NCBI GenBank assembly: GCA_030386875.1
Contig: CM059562.1
Span: 66,710,201 to 66,774,200 of the forward strand
Origin: Morinoia aosen
Taxonomy: Eukaryota; Arthropoda; Malacostraca; Amphipoda; Talitridae
Reading direction: 5' to 3'
DNA: 64,000 bases
A program made the position numbers and the translations under genes. Shown here one piece after another: positions 1-13,600 of this stretch; position 1 is the stretch's first letter, and the number at the start of each line of letters is the position of its first letter. A model generated the notes under the pieces. It saw nothing but the letters and a program-made list of their open reading frames with translations, was not told the origin of the DNA and ran no database searches.

Positions 1-3000
1 CGTTCACCCAGGTTCATCCATAAGAAAGAACGTCGCGTAGTCCTCGAGTCCTAACACATTAGAGATAGCGAGTTAAGCAGGCATAAAACAGTAGTTGTAG
101 CTGAAGTTGCCTGCAGCAAGTGAGAAATGAATTGTGCTTCAAAACGCTGTTAAATTTCATTTTAATTGCAGAGGAAAAATGACCTGACATGGCTGACAGC
201 TGCTGCAGTCGTGCATATTGAGGACAGTTAGGATGTAAGTGGCAATTATGTCCAGCATTAAATGAAAGCGCAAGGCCCATGTTCAACGCATTAAGGTTTT
301 ACAAAATTGATTACTGTTGGGTTCCAGTATTCATCGTCAGCACCATTCAAGGACTAAAAGCTTCAACGGGGTGGCTTTAAACTTCGGCAAATATTTCTCA
401 CAAACGGGGACCAATTCATCATAGCTGCTGGAAATGCGCTGCCATGTTTACAAGAATCCCCTGCTGATGATTAGTGAAATGATACGCATGTCGTCATTTG
501 ACAATGGTAGCGACTAAAAAGACCCCTAATGACGGTGAGAAAAAAATAGGCCGTCATTGTACGGAGTCCACACCGACCTCGGATCGATGTGACTCGTTGG
601 CGTGAGAAGCCAATTCACTGCAGCTCCATCCGTCTTCTTGTGCATATTCTGAGGTACGCTGGGCTGCTGATGCGGGAAATGCATGGTCTTGTCCAATAAG
701 GTCCGAGGAAGCCTGGAATATCGACACAGATCGAGGTTTCAAAAGATGGCAAACAGCTCTGTGATTTATGATGGGCATAAATTGACAAATGAACCGTTCA
801 AGTGTAGCGTAACGATCCAACGCTGAGATTGCGATCTTCCAGCTTCCGTATTTAGAGTGATGTTGTAATTGAATATGAGAAGTGCTTGCATAGACTGTTC
901 CACGTAATCTTGAACCTGTTTTGAGTTAGTTCTCGGGAATAACATGGTTTTGCCTTCAGTTGCCCGTTCTGAAAAACTGCGCAACAAATTTGTTCTATCA
1001 TGAAAACAAGAAGATTGCGAATAGCTTTTCTTCGAAGAGTTGGGTAGGTGACTGGTCAATTTCTTGAAACGATCGGGAGTTCAGCACACTTGATATTCTG
1101 ATTTGACTTTTACATCGAATCGTCTCTGATTTGCCAAGAGCGCTTCTATTGATTATGATAATCGAACCGATATTTTGCAACTTTTTTAGGCGAATGGAAG
1201 CGAAGAATAGGTTAGCACATTTGTTTGCACGCTCGCCTTATCACAAAAGAACTTTAGACAGTATTCGATTGCATACATGCTCACGAAGATACGGGAATCA
1301 GTGCTTTTACCATTTGTGAGAAAAAATTAAAATCAGATTCTATTTTAGTTAAAGCCATATTTTCAGCGTCATAACTTACCCTCATCATGCATTTAACCTG
1401 AAAACACGTCTGTAAGATATATGAGTTTTAATTATTACTGATGATATGTTGACTCATGAAAAAGATATTGACACTAAAATTCTAATTCATCATCAACGAG
1501 AATTGAAACATAAATATCTAAAGTGATTGTTTGCATGAACTTCTTCACAATCAATTGATATTTAGAAAACGCTCTGTCCGTGTGGAATCAGGAAACAACA
1601 GCTGTAGGAGCGAGCACCCGACCTAATTTGAAAATGAATATTATATTCTTTTGGACACAAGACTTTCCCTACCTGGGGAACTAGTGTTGCTTAACTTCAG
1701 TGGGGAAAAAATGAAATTAATATTGTTTCGTAAGTAAATCTTCATGGTGGGTAAATTTTTCGATTGTGATCGGCCCATTGTACATGCAAAATTGATGATG
1801 GGTTCTTAAATACACAGAGAAATGAAAAATGTAGCTGAAAGTTATAGGCGTTCGGAGTTAGGCATATACTACAACGTGATGTATGGAATGTGTCAATTTC
1901 AACACTGAAAAAAAAAAAATATATCAGTGAGAACATTAAATAAAAATATTTTATTATTAAGTGTCGTTATGCATCAAAAAAATTGTTTTCCACATAAAAA
2001 ACTCGCTTCAACTATTTTGAGTCCCGTTTGAATTTTTTTTCTAAGTTTTCGTTGAAGAATTTTTTCTCAAATCATATTGACGATCTTAACGTAATAGAAA
2101 TAACTTGAACCGCCCTAAGGTTTATCCAGTAATCACTAGAAATGAGATATAATTTTTCCAGATACTTCACGATGAACTTCTCAGTAGGTTTTTCAATCCT
2201 GATTTCTTAGTCCTCAAGATCGATCATATATTCGCTGCAAATGAAATACCAAGCATTATTGTAGGGATGAGTTTCGCTCTTCTTACTGAGAATCTCTCTG
2301 TAAAAAAGTGTTCTTTGAATAGATTAAACTTAAACGGCTTTTTTTTCTCTTTAGCTGTTAATTTTGCTTCGGTGCTTCTGGGTTTTCAGAAAACGTAGAC
2401 GCGTTTGCCACTCACTATCGCGGGGTGAATTTTCTCATGAATTATTTATCCGTCGCAATAGTCGAAGTTCAAGGAGAACTCCGTGTCGCTAAGTCAACTC
2501 AAAAATTTAAACTAGAAGCGTAGAGGTACAGAATGGGTGCTTTAGAAGTAAGTCGCTTATAATTTTAAAAGTTTTGGCATGGTAATAAATTTCTATTTTT
2601 TTAGGTCCAAGCAGAAAATGAAAATTCTTTTTTTATGTTGAAGGTAATTGAATTCTGCATAAATAAGTCACAAGAATACACTTTACAATAAGTAGTCAAG
2701 ATCATTCACACTTCAGATCAATGCGGAGCATTATTTATTATAGCATGAAGATCAACTCAAATTCTAAATAAGTTGCAACGACTAAAATAGAATCGCTGAG
2801 AAATATCAGTCCAGACTTATATTAAAATATGGAGGCATGGGATAGTGCCACAATAAAAAGAATGGAAAGCAAGTTCAAGAGTTGCAATATTAAAATGGTT
2901 TCTATTCCTCGTCGTGTGTGCTGCACACTCAGCGACGGGAAAATTCCATATATGTCTCGGTAAGTTCATAGCATGATACATTCCTGCAGTTCTAATTTCG

Positions 3001-6000
3001 CTCAAGCTTCACTGCTACCTAAAGCAATTGTGAAGGTTTCAAGAACTTGTATCCTGAAAAATTGAAAGATTTCAGATTAAGTTTTTCTATTCAGTCTGCT
3101 TAGATACGTAAAAAGTTATTGTTCCAAAAACAATTGAAGACATGTCGCCAACCTCACGTACAACCACGGTAAGTTGTAACATGAGCACTACGCAAGGTCC
3201 CCGTGACGTCAAAAAGGTGTCTTCTATTGGTGTCAAAAATTACACTTTCACAACTGGAATAACCTAACGCATAATACCGCACCTTTTGCTAACCTAACCC
3301 AACCTATTTAAACCTTACCCAATCATCAACTTTCTGTCCACCTAATAATAGTTGAACAGATTGTAGCATAGACTTTGAACTGTTTATTTTCTGGCTATCA
3401 GTAGAACAATAAGGAAAAATGCTTGGTGAACGCAGGCATTTCTTCACAAACGATTGTCAATACAAAGAAACGAAAAAATGTAGTTTTTATTTTCAAGTGA
3501 AAAAATTTGTATCATCATCTATCCATGCTGCCCTGGATGCTTGCAACCATTTTTCTACTTTGACGAAAAGTAGTTACATTCTTCCAATGCTAAGAACTTA
3601 ATCTCAGTGACTATTTTCGACTAATTGAGATGCAAAAATATTTATAAGCTAGTGTACGCACAGCAACAAAAATAACTGCGTTTTTTAGGGTAGCATTTTT
3701 TAAATAAGTTAATCATTTACAGTTAAATGAGCAGAAGATTCGTACCTCAGTTCACGCATCCACACATATGAAAAGGAGTTTAGTCATCTCTTTGAGCTAA
3801 GTGCCGAATTTTTTTATGTTTTCAAATTTTGACCGATGGACAAACAAGGCTCTCAGGCATAGATTTCCATTGACTATACTTCATTTTCAAAAAAATTTAT
3901 TAAAGAGGTATTTTACACGCCTGAGTCGTTGAAAACTGGTTACTTTTCTACCACAATGTCCCGTAGAGAAGTCGTTAATCTTTAGTCGTTAGAATACACT
4001 CACTTCCTCACTTCTCATTTCTGGGGCCTGCCTAAGGAAAAACTGTGGAGTAAAGTTTTTGTTACTTGATCTACACGTATGTACTCTCGTGTGTCTGTCA
4101 CACATCATAGGCAGGTTTAGCGGCACGGGCGTCCGGACAACGTATATCAGCAGACACACTCTCACCAGAGAGAAAAGAATCTCATAGCGCAGAAACGCAT
4201 TCATTTCCTTCCTAATGAGCATAAATTGTTCATCCGACTAACGCATGTAGTGTACAACTGCACGAGCTGCTAACAAAATGTGTTTTAAACAATTATCAAA
4301 GTAGTAATTGCTGCATTTTCAATGTTCGGTAGAAAATATCTATAGGCTAATAGGCCGGCATTTAGAAATTTTAACTCAAACCAAAATTATTTCGTCATTT
4401 GACTACACTTTAAATAATGTATAACTAACATGCTTCATTACCATGTCGGTACAATCTTAATAACTGTTTAATACTTAATTACGTTCCTTCAATCACTTCA
4501 TTAACTCTATGGCAGCAAATTGAGACCTAAAGCGACTTCATTATGTTCGAAGTTGGTGTAAAAGAATAGCCAAGGAGTTGCTGCCTGGCGTAGAATTCAA
4601 GACGTTTAATGCGCACCACGATCTGTCGAGTCAAATTGTGGGTGAAATATCCTCAATAACGGCTTACATGGACTAGGCAACTGATGAATAGCACTACTCG
4701 AATGAGTGGTGGACTCCTGAAATTTGCATCCATGAATAACAACCTATCTTAAACTCATAAACATTTATGAATAATAAATTTAGTTCAGAATATGAATATA
4801 TTTTTTACATTCTTAAAGTACATATCTTGTTCGTCATCCACTAGCCGTCAGCGATACCTTTTCATACAATGCATGGTGAAGTGATAGCTGTTTTCTCCTG
4901 TCTGGAAACATCGTTTTGGCAAAGTGTTTTTCCGCTATCCTGATTCAACAATTCCCGTTCAGGACTCAATAACTGTGTTTAATTTAAGATCTACTCAAAG
5001 ATATTAACGTACTTGCCTCGTATATTTCTCACGACCAAATTTTTCTCAAAATCATAACTCGTTTTATTTCTGTGCGTGCTCTAAATCATATGTTGCAATA
5101 CGTTATGCCTCTAATACTGTTTTCTTACTCCAGTTTTGGAAATGACCTTAAGTATAATATACTGTATACATGAACGCCACGACAAAAATTCTACTATATG
5201 ATAGCGTCAGAAGGCAATCGAAGTGATGCACTTAAGTGAATACGCACAAGGATAATGCCTCGTTAGTTGGGGTAATTTCAAGGTCCGCCACGGCGTGGCA
5301 GAGGACGGAGAAGCACGGCCACGCTAATGGTCCTCCAGGTAGTGTGGGTGGCTCGGTCTCGAGCAAAATGGAACTGTCACGCTCTGATGCGAGGCGGTGT
5401 CTTGACCAGTGTGCAAAGCGTGGCGGTCTAACACAGAGCCCAGCGGTTGCTTAATCTAGTCCACAATGGGGAGCAAATTGCCCGGGCTCTCTGAGTGATT
5501 TTTCCGAGAAGATTTTCTCGTTAGATTTGCGCAGCAAATAACGACTTGAACTTTGGTGACTGGAGGTGACTGCGGTGAGTTGAGAATTACCTCAAAGAAT
5601 TTGATCTTCTTTGCGGGTTTACTAATGCAACTTAAATTTATCCTCATTTGCAGGTCTTGTATGCTGGAGCAAATGACTGGCAAACACGAAAACTAAGGAA
5701 TTAATTCATAACGTTATAAACCTTCACCTTGCGCTATGTCACTCGGTCTGTGAGATGGACGAGATCAGAATACAAAGAACAAACGTTGGACATGAATTGA
5801 TTGGTAGCGTTGGACTGAGCTCGGCAGGAAGTGCCTCTCAAAACAGGAAACTGAGGCGAGGCAGGCATGACCCTCAGGCAGGCGTTCTCCTTCGTCATGC
5901 GTCAACCATGAATGCGACGTGTGAAACAAGACCTGATTGTTCAACTTAGCAAGTGCTTAGCGAAAGCCGCCTAGAAAACACACAGCTCTTGAAATCCAGG

Positions 6001-9000
6001 TGAGAGTTGCTTTTGCTTTGCATTTGGATGTGAAAGAGTTTGAAGGTATCGCTGTTCATTTCGGGGCTAAGAGATATCATTTAAATCAAATTTTGGAGGA
6101 CTGTTAGCTTTCAATACAGTACTGCAAAAGCTGCAGCCCTCAAGGTAGGAAACTGGGAGCAATTTGATGAAATATTACAATTTTCATGAACGGAAATTAT
6201 TTCAGTCCATTTGAGGGAAGTCAAAATTTGTGACTGCTATCTAACAAAAAAGATGCAAAATGTTTTGAATCTACTGAGAAATTAATTTTTGCATAAAATT
6301 CAGACGAGGAAATTTTGGACACATTCTACAATCAATAGCAATTATTATCCCAAAATTACCGACTAAATGCCTGTGAAAAAGCTTTTTAAGGGTGAAACAC
6401 AGTTAAGGTTCATTGGCATCTTTGTCAAATCTTCTGTTTTTCTGTGCGTTATGGGAATCTCACGAATGACAGCCATTTTGAGGAACATGCGACCAGTAAT
6501 ATTTGAGGAAACATTAATTTATTTTCTTAAGTGCGTATACGAAATTTTTGGTACTAATGTAGTTTGTTTGCACGAATTCGAAAAAATAGAAACTGTTTAC
6601 GAATCCAAAACCGCCATCAAATGGAATAAAATCCTAACTTTCAGTGGTTTTGGGAGACAACGAAAGTATAACTTGGTATTTCAAATTATTTCAAGCAAAT
6701 CTTGCATAACGTCATTTATGGACGGAGATTCCCCGTAGTAAGCCAGGATTTTTGCGTAATGTAATATGTAACAGATGTTATTTAAGTTGGATCTGTTATA
6801 TTGATATAGTGAGTCCACATAATTATTGGCGCACAAAATTATCAATATATTAGCGGTCAGACAGTTCCAGCTCGGAAGCTTGACAGCACAACGCACCCGC
6901 ATCTGCAAGAACTACCATTCAATGGAACGCACCTGCTATTAATTCTTTGCAAATTAGTGTTAAAATTAGTATGTTATCGTGGAAAATGAAACTGCAGTTC
7001 TGTTATTAGATTTAAATAAGCTTACGAGAGGATAATTTGCACGAATAAAAATTGAGATCAACACATTAATACAAAATCTGTACCGAAGGTGAAGAGTCTA
7101 CGCGTGAAGTTGGCGACCTGAATTTAATGATTCGCTCTGAGAGTGCCCTTCAGGTCTTTTAAGCCTTCTCGTAGGCAATTTTTTCCTTTTTTCGTCCAAA
7201 CAGAGGAGTGCGAGAGCGGAACAAACTCGGTCGTTTTCTTAGTGTTTTGTGGGGTCTGTGAAGTTTGCCGGGCACACTAGCACTTCCCATCCAGGCTTGT
7301 CTCAGGTGAAGAGATCATGTCCCAACAAACAGATCGCTGCAGCCACGAGACGGGCTTCATTCGCCAGCAAACCCAGCCAGCGTTTACCTCTTCAAACAGA
7401 GAGTGAGTAGGCCCCTAAAGACTTGCGGCCAACAGCAAGAGACTTGCTCGCTTTGAGACAACAAAAAGTCGCTCAATGCGGTTTCATTCCAGAACAAAGC
7501 AAGTGCTCTTGAGTCCGAGTTTAAGAACCATTGAAAAGTAACGTCGTAGGTCATTTGTTCCTATGCAGGCTCTGACTTTATTCGCTAAGCGGTCTATGCA
7601 CTCACATTAGTTTAAAAGTCGCGCATTTATGCTGTTCGAAACATAGAAACATATGGCTGTTTCTGTGATGACGTGCTTGGAATTGAAAGTGATATAATGA
7701 GTAAATGTAAAATAAGTTTCGATGTCCGCTATGAAAATTTCTAAAACTTTCTAACTGTAAAGGAATTTCTAAAACGTACAATGACTTGTTAACGATCCCA
7801 TTTTACAATTGGTTATACGGCCTTTACTAATTAAAAATCGGACCTATTTATTTTTAAGGTTTCCTTGCCTACTTGAACTCGTGTTATAATTTTTTCTTGT
7901 AGAAAACCTTGAATCAGTTAAAACAAACCTAACTCTTACTAATAAACTCCGAGAAAGCACCAGGACCAAGATAGACTTAACGTAAGCCAGGGATTGATTC
8001 GAGGTAAAAATATTTTTCTGTGTTATAAATCTCAATCGACTTTACACGCATCTGTTGTCACGTATTTCAAGGGAATCTACAGATAATAATGTTGAACATG
8101 CATAATCTAAAATTTTACGCTCACAGGGAAACGATGAATAAATACTCACAAAAAAATGTTTCACAAGGTAATTTGAATGTTTAGGATAATAGCTAGAGCA
8201 AACTAGTCTCACCTCGCAGCAAAAAGTTTTCAAAGCTTGAAGCACTCACTAAATTTTACAAACTGCTGGGGAATGACAACGCTCATCCTCGAAGCTTGTG
8301 AATGTGAAGGACGTAATAAAAAAAATGAGCCTGCTGATACTACCTTATTAAATGAAAACCAACTAGAAAAAGTGCTTAAATTGGAATTTTTTACGCTGAT
8401 CAATTGAATTTTTGGCCAGCACAAACGTTCCCAGACACTCTAGAGCCATAGCTTGTAAGTTGTTATTGCGGCATCCTTTAAGTTGAGAAGTGTTGCTCTG
8501 ACAAAGCGCTTTGTTAAAGGAGGACAAGCGGTCCCCCGGGCCTTTGGACTTACCTTCCCACTGAGGTCTGCTGCCCCCTGTCCTCATTTTCGACGTGCGT
8601 TGATAATATGAAGCGGCTAAATCAAGCTGAGCCTCGAAGGCCGCAGCAAACACATCGAAGGCGACAGTAACGATGATGTGGCGGTATCACTGCGGTGGTT
8701 ATGGTGCTAGTGAGCTTGTAAAGATTTCGATGTACGAGCACTCGTTTAGTTACGGCGTCAATAAAATTGATGATGGAGGGGTTATGAATGTTCAATTGCA
8801 GAGCATTGCAGCACTGAATATTTGTATTCTATTTCCATGACTGAACTTTTATTTATTTCGTTGAATTTGGATGACGCAATGTTCCCGCATTACTGGCAAG
8901 CAGCAGGCAATTGCGTTGTTCTCTGTTTTTCATTTAATTTGAGAATTAGATTTGAAAATAAAAAATTTCGAAACGATTTCCATTTTAGAGCATTTATAAC

Positions 9001-10490
9001 ATTTTTCGATTACCATCACCCACGGAGCATTCAAGTTATTTCTTATCATTATTCGGGAAAATCCTATTCGACAGCAATGTACGTATCAGCACTGCCAAAA
9101 ATTCAGAGCTACATTAAATTCTGCACTCTTTGTGCTAAAATATATTTTAGCAGCCACACAAAAAAGTTGAAAGCTAACTAAAACCCACATCTTATACTTT
9201 CACATAGCTAAATTTGGCTATCCCACATCTCACTTCATATGGGATTTTGAAATGATTTTTCCAAGCGAACATGTGATGCTGTCCCTGTACTCGACGGGCC
9301 GCCCTTAAACGCGTTGGTCACGAGATATTTGAGCGCAGCAAGCGGTTCAAAAAGGATAGTAACGGTGTCGAGAGTCGATTTATGTTCGGCGGCCACGCAT
9401 CTGGACTTATCGCTTGAGAAACTGTCCGTCGCATGACTGCTGGTGAACCGCCGGCCTCGCTCTGAAGAGAAGAAGTCACTGAGTAAATATTCCCATGGTG
9501 ATTAGATGTGGCACACATCAGTCCTCTCCGAAGTGAGAAATAGATGGGTTGCTCTTTATGATGGCACTTGCTTCCATTGAAGTACTTGTAAGCGACCTAT
9601 TCGCTTAGCTTCAAATGCTTTCACAACTCTCAGACCATGTACATATGTAAATAAAGACTCCAAATACTTTAGGGTTGTTGACAATGCAAAACTTTTATCC
9701 ATAGATTATTCAATTATTTGTGAACAGCAGTTGCATTCAATCTTAATTGCTAACCTGTGTTCTTCTCGAGCATCTCGTTGGAGGAAGCAAAAAACTGAGC
9801 GGCTCTCAAATGCATGACTGGAAAGTTTGTTGTCCTCAATATTGATGCACGTCTTATCTCAGGAGGCCACTTGTTCATGGGAAAGCCCTCCCGCTCTTCT
9901 TCATCATTTGCAGCAGCATTGGGTCACAGATCGCTGCATTATAACAGCTATAACGAGCGTGTCACTAACTGCTACGGGACCGGCCAAGGATGACGCGATC
10001 TCGGACACTAACTCTGATAATGACGGTTTACTATGGAAAGAGTCCGCTCGTTAATTTCATAGCCTGGGAATCTGCAAGTGAACGACGCTTCTGTGCCCTG
10101 TAGACCGTGCTAAACTGGCATGCAAAGCTCCTGTGGAGAAACCAACCAAATTGCACAGGCAAGCTTTATTCCAACAGTCATTGGCGCGATGTGATTGACT
10201 TGCTGTGCATTTATTGGTTTTACCGAACTCAGAGTCAACGAAGAAGTTTGGTGAACTAAATTAATGCACAATTTGTGTCTTTGATTGATTTTCTGTGTAA
10301 AATTTCTGAATACGAATGTCCATATATTTATACCATTTGTCTTTCAGTTAACAAAATTAATATGTGTTCTTGCATAGGCTAAAACAATAGTCATTTAAAC
10401 TTGTAATAGAACTTATTAAATGTTTATTTACGGCTAGTTTAAGGATTAGTAAAAAACACAAACATAATGTTTCTTCGTTCGCTTTTACAG
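1..10490. other. Intergenic, no supported gene
   Basis: A+T-rich DNA without a recognisable exon. A CCTAA-containing cluster lies at 3261-3320. G+C-richer patches at about 5270-5460, 7260-7520, 8430-8660 and 9290-9520 are possible regulatory elements without assigned function. The 123-codon frame at 6367-6738 has an ATG but matches no family I know. Confidence 0.6.
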
Positions 10491-10626
10491 GATTAGGCCA
10501 CGTGAAGAACGCTTGGGAACTTCAACGAGGCCTAAGAAATGATCCTTCCAAAATTCGACAAAAATTAATTCAGAGCAAACCTAAAAGCCATTCAACGATT
10601 AAAGAATATGAAAAGCAAAATTTTTA
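10491..10626 (+). CDS. Candidate terminal exon or remnant, unrecognised
   Basis: After the acceptor-like TTCGCTTTTACAG (AG at 10489-10490) an open frame of 44 codons runs to TAG at 10626. It starts LGHVKNAWELQRGLRNDPSK and continues with a Lys/Gln/Ser-rich tail ending YEKQNF. The composition (polar, charged, no Cys, little Phe/Ile) is unlike chance frames in A+T-rich DNA. The frame is open back to 10391 but lacks an ATG. No upstream exon or poly(A) signal close behind it could be assigned, and I do not recognise the protein. Confidence 0.2.
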
Positions 10627-13600
10627 GGAATTATTGAATGACAGTCCTGCCGTACGAGCAGCTAACAGCAGTAGACTAAGGAGACGAATCGATTTTTTTC
10701 GGTAGCTTGATTTTTTTTATGTTTACGAAAAAAATTCCCGAAGAATTGACCAGAATGAAACCTTTTGAGTTTTTTGTTATTCAAAAATCAGAAAGAACAA
10801 AGCTCGAAAAGTTTTTTTTTTTGAACGACAAGCCATAACAGAAGGTTTGCTCCGAACTACCTTCCTAGCCTCTCCTTTTGCTGAAATCCTGGAAAGTGCA
10901 GAGCGCGAATTGATATAAGGTCAATAATTATCTGGAATGTGTTTATTTCCCCTTCATCCCAAGTCGTGATCGTGTTTGCTAGAACGACTTATTTCCTATT
11001 AGCGGACAGCAAATCTTATTTGCATAGGGCAACTGATCGTGTGTGATCAACTCTTTGTAACACCTGCATGCCGTGGATTAGCAACTGCTCTTTGCGCATT
11101 CAAAAATGACTTGATGGCAATTTAGCGTGCGAAAAACGCTTTCACGTTATTGAAAGATTCTGAGATTTAACACAGTGTTCCCTTGATCAAATTTCAGTCT
11201 AATTTCTGTGAATTAGGAATTTAGCCGAAAGAATGTTCAAATTAACGATCAGATGTGAGATTTGCTAGCTCGTTGTTTTCTACATTTTTCAAGTAAAGTT
11301 GAGCTTGTAGTGGGAAATTCCAGTGTCCAAAAAACTTTAAAATATCATTTCAAAAATACATAGCCGAGAAATTCTAATATAAAGTCACACAGCTCTCAGA
11401 ACTGAAGGCGATCTTTAATAAAAGAAATATGTTTGAGATGTCGACGGGGGTAGAACAAACACTAGACGTGGGCGGAGGGTTCTGTGAGAAACTGGGTCAC
11501 GGAAACAAAGTCTGTTTAGGAGGCTTAGGTCCTCTTGTGGTCACTGCCATACACACAGCTTAATGGAATTAACAGGTGTCAAGTCATACCGAAACAAGTC
11601 TCGAACAGATAATGAGCATAGGTAAAGAAATCTCAAAAACTGCATGGAATCAAGTAATCTCCAGTCTTTGGTTAACAGTGAATTAACTAGAAACATTTCC
11701 CATTTTTATCGTTTATTAGTCACTTTATAGCCTATCTCACTACACACGCACAAATTCCGATGTATTATATCTACAATTAACTCAATAGCTAAAATTAGCA
11801 TAAAGCTCGATCTCTGCACTGTTCTGTCTTCAGCTCGAGTTTTCAATGTCTAGTTTTATCGTTTTACATGACAAAATTTTCAATCTGTGACTGGCATGAC
11901 ATTTTGTGAACTGAAAAATAATACCAATTCGACCAAATTATTCGACGTCAATAATTTTGCTTGCCAGTGTTCCCACGCTCGTATGACATTCGACCAATTC
12001 TATTGAATATATTTTCGTGCTGGGGTAGGGAGCTACCCGAAGGGTCAGCATTGAATGCATTTCGCCGTATCTGAGCTGTAGCTGAGGTAGCATCCTGTTT
12101 ATGCTTTACGCTGCCATGGAGATGAAGGAAGGCAGCAGGTGTTGCCGGAGGCTGACAAACAGGTCAACTCCGGGCACGGCTGCTCGCATTCAATCAAATA
12201 ACCTTTCCAACGAATATTTTCTCGTCAAATAAACTACATTCGCTTGATTTTTGAGAAAAAACTCACTGCCGAGGTGCGTATTGCACCGCAGCTAAGTTAC
12301 TTCCATTCTTGTCTTAGGTTCACGACATATCAGCGACAGGAGATTTTCAGAACACAACTCGGCCGGCCGCTTGTGGACGCGGCGGCTCCGGAGCAAGGAC
12401 AGGTGAGCATTCCTAAAATGGGGTCACTTTAATGATGTTCCCAGGGAATGAAAAACACGGCAGTACAATAACAAAATCTCGATGCAGGGAAGGTATTGTA
12501 ACGTGGCTCCCGCTTTAGTGAGCCCCGTTGTTCTTTTGAATTTGAAAAACATCCTTTTGCAGAAAATTCCACTCGCTAGATTTTTGTAAAGGCGATTAGA
12601 ACGGTTAAACTATGGAAATACAAAGACGATCAGCCTCACCGGATATTTACTACTGACGCAAGTGTTGCAGTGTGATTCTTTTCTTGAGGAAGCGGCTTCG
12701 AGAACTTCGTTTGTTTTATTTCAAATGATTTATCTCATTCTGTATCGCAGTGTTTGTTTAAGAAAAATTTACAACTCCCGCTTATTTTACTTAAAAGTCA
12801 ATGAAAGAGGGGATTTACTCTGTGGATTGCTATTTCAGACTAAAAATTTTATGGAACATCAGCACTACTTCACTAGGAATAAAGAGTAACTAAAAATAAA
12901 TTCAATTAATATCTACGACTAGTGTTTTGTTTGAAATGATATTATATCATAACGTAATATAATAATAAAACTTCAGTACAAAGTCAGTTTTCTTTGTTGA
13001 AAATTATCAAATGAGTTGAATTGCAAAAATATATTCGAAATCGACATTCGATACGGATATTTTTAACTTCGAATTTAAGAGAGATGCAACTTCACCGTTT
13101 ATCAATCATGTCATCTGCCAAATCTACACCTAAAAACTAAAAAAATATAATCTACGCGACCTGCATCTATGAACGAACTGATCTTAGGCTGATAAGGCAA
13201 ACAGAAGTTGGCAGATACTGCTCGAATAGGGAAAGCAGTAACATTCCAGGACTGTCGATTATTTTTCAGAGTTTTTTCACCTCACTGTTTGTTATACTTG
13301 ATTGCACTTGTTGTACGGGGAATTGGGCAGCCAAGTCTGCAGCTCGGAGAAAAACACTTACAGTAAACTGAGGCATTTTCAATAATAATTGATCATAGAG
13401 TATAGTTAAAGATTAAGCGAATTCTCTTGCGCCCTTTTACATTATAGCTGGAGACGAAGTTAGGAAATCGCTCTAGAAAAATTGTTATTCCCCCATTACA
13501 AATGCTTTAATTTCCTGTGGCATCACATAAAGTAGATATTGAGTTTATCAAGTGGGAAGGCTTTAGAATGGAAGTCTAAAAAAATCGGCCTCCCTTTTGT

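Noticed and set aside
6367-6738. 123-codon plus-strand frame with ATG
   Set aside because: Hydrophobic patches are short and irregular; no receptor or enzyme motif is seen.
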